Assembly: GCF_000186345.1 (NCBI RefSeq)
Contig: NC_014962.1
Location: 1,116,001-1,180,000, forward strand
DNA: 64,000 bases
Reading direction: 5' to 3'
From: Isosphaera pallida ATCC 43644
Lineage (GTDB): Bacteria; Planctomycetota; Planctomycetia; Isosphaerales; Isosphaeraceae
Shown here piece by piece: positions 61,412 through 64,000 of the stretch. The position numbers and the translations under genes were made by a program. The notes under the pieces were generated by a model. It was not told the DNA's origin. It worked only from the letters and a program-made list of their open reading frames with translations, and did not search any database. Within the stretch, counting starts at the first letter, position 1. Every line of letters begins with the position of its first letter.

Positions 61412-64000
61412 ATGAGCAACCGCTTCGGAACGCTGACCGATCTGACGGTCCAGGGCGTGCCGTACCGCTTTCACAACCTGAACGCCTTGACTTTGGGCGA
61501 CGGCCGACCTGTTTCGGCGTTGCCGTTCTCTCTGCGGGTTTTGCTGGAAAACCTGTTGCATCATGAGGACGGGCTGACTGTGACGCCCGACCACATCCGG
61601 GCGCTGCTCAACTGGAACCCTACCGCCGAACCGGATCAAGAAATCGCTTTTCGACCCGGTCGGGTGCTGTTGCAAGACTTCACCGGCGTGCCCGCCGTGG
61701 TGGACCTCGCCGCCATGCGTGAGGCCATGAAGCGCATGGGTGGCGACCCCGCCCGCATCAATCCGCTTCAGGCGGTCGATCTCGTCATCGACCATTCGAT
61801 TCAGGTGGACGAGGCCGGCACTCCTCGCGCCCTTCAGTTGAACACCGAAATCGAATACGCCCGCAACAAAGAACGCTACGTCTTCCTCCGCTGGGGCCAA
61901 ACCGCCTTTGCGAATTTCCGCGTCGTCCCGCCCGAAACCGGGATTTGTCACCAGGTCAACCTGGAATACCTAGCCACGGTGGCCCTGGTCGATCGCAAAC
62001 CGGCTGACGGCGGGGCGCCGATTGTCTCGCCCGATACCTTGGTGGGCACCGACAGCCACACCACCATGATCAACGGTCTGGGCGTGTTGGGCTGGGGCGT
62101 TGGTGGCATCGAGGCCGAGGCCGCCATGTTGGGCCAACCAATCTCGATGCTGGTGCCGAAGGTCGTCGGCGTTCGTCTTCATGGCCAACTGCCCCAAGGC
62201 GCGACCGCCACCGACTTGGTGCTGACCGTCACCCAGCTGCTACGTCGTCACGGTGTCGTCGGCAAGTTCGTCGAGTTCTACGGTCCCGGCCTCAACCATT
62301 TGCCGCTGGCCGACCGCGCCACCTTGGCCAACATGGCTCCCGAATACGGCGCGACCTGCGGCATGTTCCCCATCGACGCGGAAACCATCAATTATCTCCG
62401 ATTGACCGGACGCCCCGCCGAGGTCGTGACGCTGGCGGAGGCTTACGCCAAGGCGGCGGGGTTGTTCCGCGACGACTCGACCCCCGATCCCGTTTATTCC
62501 GAATACGTTGATCTTGACCTGTCCACGGTTCAACCCAGTTTGGCCGGTCCCAAGCGTCCCCAGGACCGGGTCGCTTTGAGCGAGGTCAAAAACGGGTTCC
62601 TCAAGTCCATCGAACCGATGAGGCCGGCCAGCTCTCCAGCTCCGGCGACCGACCGGCTCGATCATGGGTCAGTCGTGATCGCCGCGATCACCTCCTGCAC
62701 CAACACCTCCAACCCTTCGGTCATGATCGCCGCAGGCTTGCTGGCCCGCAAGGCTGTGGCCAAAGGGTTGACCCCCAAGCCCTGGGTCAAGGCGAGTCTG
62801 GCCCCGGGTTCGAAAGTGGTGACAGAATACCTGCGGGATTCAGGGCTGCTGGCCGACCTGGAGGCGCTACGGTTCCACGTAGTTGGTTATGGTTGCACGA
62901 CCTGCATTGGTAACTCTGGTCCGTTAGCCGAAGCGATCTCCAAGGAGATTCATGAGCGGGAATTGGTGGCCGCAGCGGTGCTGTCGGGCAACCGTAACTT
63001 CGAGGGCCGAGTCAATCCCGACGTTCGAGCCAATTACCTGGCCTCCCCGCCCTTGGTCGTGGCCTACGCCCTGGCTGGGTCGGTGGCGATCGACCTGACC
63101 ACGGAACCCCTCGGGATCGGTTCCGACGGCCAGCCGGTGTATTTGCGCGACGTGTGGCCCACCCCGGTCGAAGTTCAAGAGACGATCCACCGCTCGGTCC
63201 GGTCGGATCTGTTCCGAACCCAGTACGCCGACGTCTTCCGCGGTGATCAACGCTGGCGCGATCTGCCGGTGCCTCAAGGCGACCTTTACCAGTGGGACGA
63301 AACGTCCACCTACGTCAAACATCCTCCCTACTTTGAGGGGATGACCCTGGAACCTCCCCCCGTCGAGGACATCCGGGGGGCTCGGGTGCTGGCGGTCCTG
63401 GGCGACAGCATCACCACGGACCACATCTCGCCGGCTGGTTCGATCAAACCAACAAGTCCCGCGGGACGCTATCTCAAAGCGCGCGGCGTTGAGGTCAAGG
63501 ACTTCAATTCCTATGGAGCGCGTCGCGGCAACCACGAGGTGATGGTGCGGGGCACCTTCGCCAACATCCGCCTACGCAATAAGATGGTGTCGGTCGAAGG
63601 GGGCGTCACCCTTCACCTGCCCTCCGGCGAGGAAATGGCGATCTACGACGCCGCCGAACGTTACGCCAGCGAGGGCGTGCCGCTGGTGATCCTGGCGGGC
63701 AAGGAATACGGCAGCGGCTCGTCGCGCGACTGGGCCGCCAAGGGAACCCGGCTGTTGGGAATCAAGGCGGTGCTGGCCGAGAGCTTCGAACGCATTCATC
63801 GCTCCAACTTGGTTGGAATGGGTGTCCTGCCGTTGCAGTTCCCCGAAGGCGTCAATGTCGAGACCCTGGGACTCAATGGCCACGAGGTGTTCTCGATTGA
63901 AGGATTGGCGGAAGGGATCGCCACGGAGTTCGCCGGCGGGCGCGAGGTGCGGGTTCAGGCGATCAAGCCGGATGGTACCACCGTGAGCTTCACCGCGCGA
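61412..64000 (+). CDS. acnA: aconitate hydratase A, truncated by the window end
   Basis: The frame is open from ATG 61412 to the last base, giving 863 residues without a stop, against about 890-900 for AcnA, so roughly 30 codons lie outside. It interconverts citrate and isocitrate in the TCA cycle. The [4Fe-4S] cysteines are in [14 protein letters not shown] and [14 protein letters not shown]. Other signatures are [35 protein letters not shown] and [17 protein letters not shown]. It is probably transcribed from the 203-base gap after the histidine kinase gene. Confidence 0.95.
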   Translation, partial: MSNRFGTLTDLTVQGVPYRFHNLNALTLGDGRPVSALPFSLRVLLENLLHHEDGLTVTPDHIRALLNWNPTAEPDQEIAFRPGRVLLQDFTGVPAVVDLAAMREAMKRMGGDPARINPLQAVDLVIDHSIQVDEAGTPRALQLNTEIEYARNKERYVFLRWGQTAFANFRVVPPETGICHQVNLEYLATVALVDRKPADGGAPIVSPDTLVGTDSHTTMINGLGVLGWGVGGIEAEAAMLGQPISMLVPKVVGVRLHGQLPQGATATDLVLTVTQLLRRHGVVGKFVEFYGPGLNHLPLADRATLANMAPEYGATCGMFPIDAETINYLRLTGRPAEVVTLAEAYAKAAGLFRDDSTPDPVYSEYVDLDLSTVQPSLAGPKRPQDRVALSEVKNGFLKSIEPMRPASSPAPATDRLDHGSVVIAAITSCTNTSNPSVMIAAGLLARKAVAKGLTPKPWVKASLAPGSKVVTEYLRDSGLLADLEALRFHVVGYGCTTCIGNSGPLAEAISKEIHERELVAAAVLSGNRNFEGRVNPDVRANYLASPPLVVAYALAGSVAIDLTTEPLGIGSDGQPVYLRDVWPTPVEVQETIHRSVRSDLFRTQYADVFRGDQRWRDLPVPQGDLYQWDETSTYVKHPPYFEGMTLEPPPVEDIRGARVLAVLGDSITTDHISPAGSIKPTSPAGRYLKARGVEVKDFNSYGARRGNHEVMVRGTFANIRLRNKMVSVEGGVTLHLPSGEEMAIYDAAERYASEGVPLVILAGKEYGSGSSRDWAAKGTRLLGIKAVLAESFERIHRSNLVGMGVLPLQFPEGVNVETLGLNGHEVFSIEGLAEGIATEFAGGREVRVQAIKPDGTTVSFTAR

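Noticed and set aside
61025-61951. Minus-strand ORF of 308 codons opposite the kinase tail and aconitase start
   Set aside because: Aconitase and kinase frames are clear; this is a shadow.
1-64000. CRISPR array, insertion sequence, integrase/attachment site or prophage
   Set aside because: No regularly spaced repeats, transposase motifs or phage genes were seen; the tRNA genes show no adjoining integrase or duplicated 3' end.

Overview
The window is GC-rich chromosomal DNA from a planctomycete, most likely of the Isosphaera/Gemmata side of the phylum (inference; no rRNA is present). The strongest markers are a DUF1549/DUF1553 protein paired with a DUF1501 Tat-secreted protein, a PEP-CTERM surface protein, FHA-GAF-SpoIIE and Pkn-type kinase signalling genes, and many genes separated by long gene-free stretches. 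I see no insertion sequence, integrase, CRISPR array or phage gene. Two tRNAs are present, Ile(GAU) and Ser(CGA).

Layout. 0.2-2.4 kb: an OBG/DRG-like GTPase and an RsbW-like ATPase with a nine-G tract inside its coding sequence. 2.4-6.8 kb (minus): dabB-dabA, a predicted inorganic-carbon pump, ending in an overlapping winged-helix regulator. 7.0-10.0 kb (minus): glycolate oxidase subunits glcE-glcF. 10.2-20.6 kb: an acidic low-complexity protein, a PEP-CTERM protein with its own promoter and terminator, a FAD dehydrogenase, an FHA-GAF-SpoIIE phosphatase, a kinase that has lost its catalytic core, a BON-like protein, a MaoC hydratase and small conserved proteins. 20.9-26.9 kb: tRNA-Ile, an isocitrate dehydrogenase-like enzyme and tadA, tRNA-Ser, a decayed DUF1593 gene, a HAD phosphatase and a cysteine desulfurase. 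27.1-36.2 kb (plus): the DUF1549/1553-DUF1501 pair, a TIM-barrel protein, a phosphoethanolamine-methyltransferase-like enzyme and a large beta-helix protein.

36.5-45.0 kb holds what looks like a glycan/lipid envelope locus. On the minus strand, a polytopic sugar transferase, an LPS-core-kinase-like protein, a GT4 glycosyltransferase, a sugar nucleotidyltransferase and a PlsY acyltransferase fused to a beta-propeller are tightly packed, with overlaps or short gaps. Facing away are a phosphoheptose-isomerase-like SIS protein and a ROK kinase. 45.1-49.8 kb is one very large protein with a voltage-sensor-like membrane domain. 50.1-55.9 kb: a PHP hydrolase, the gpsA-DUF1802-rhomboid run and a second polytopic sugar transferase. 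56.3-59.7 kb (minus): a sulfate-assimilation unit cysH-rrf2-sat/apsK behind a promoter overlapped by a nine-base inverted repeat. 60.1-64.0 kb: a histidine kinase and aconitase, which runs off the window.

The most promising leads are the PlsY/beta-propeller fusion and its envelope locus, the cysH-rrf2-sat unit with its candidate operator, the giant voltage-sensor-like protein, the kinase remnant, and the phosphobase-methyltransferase-like enzyme.
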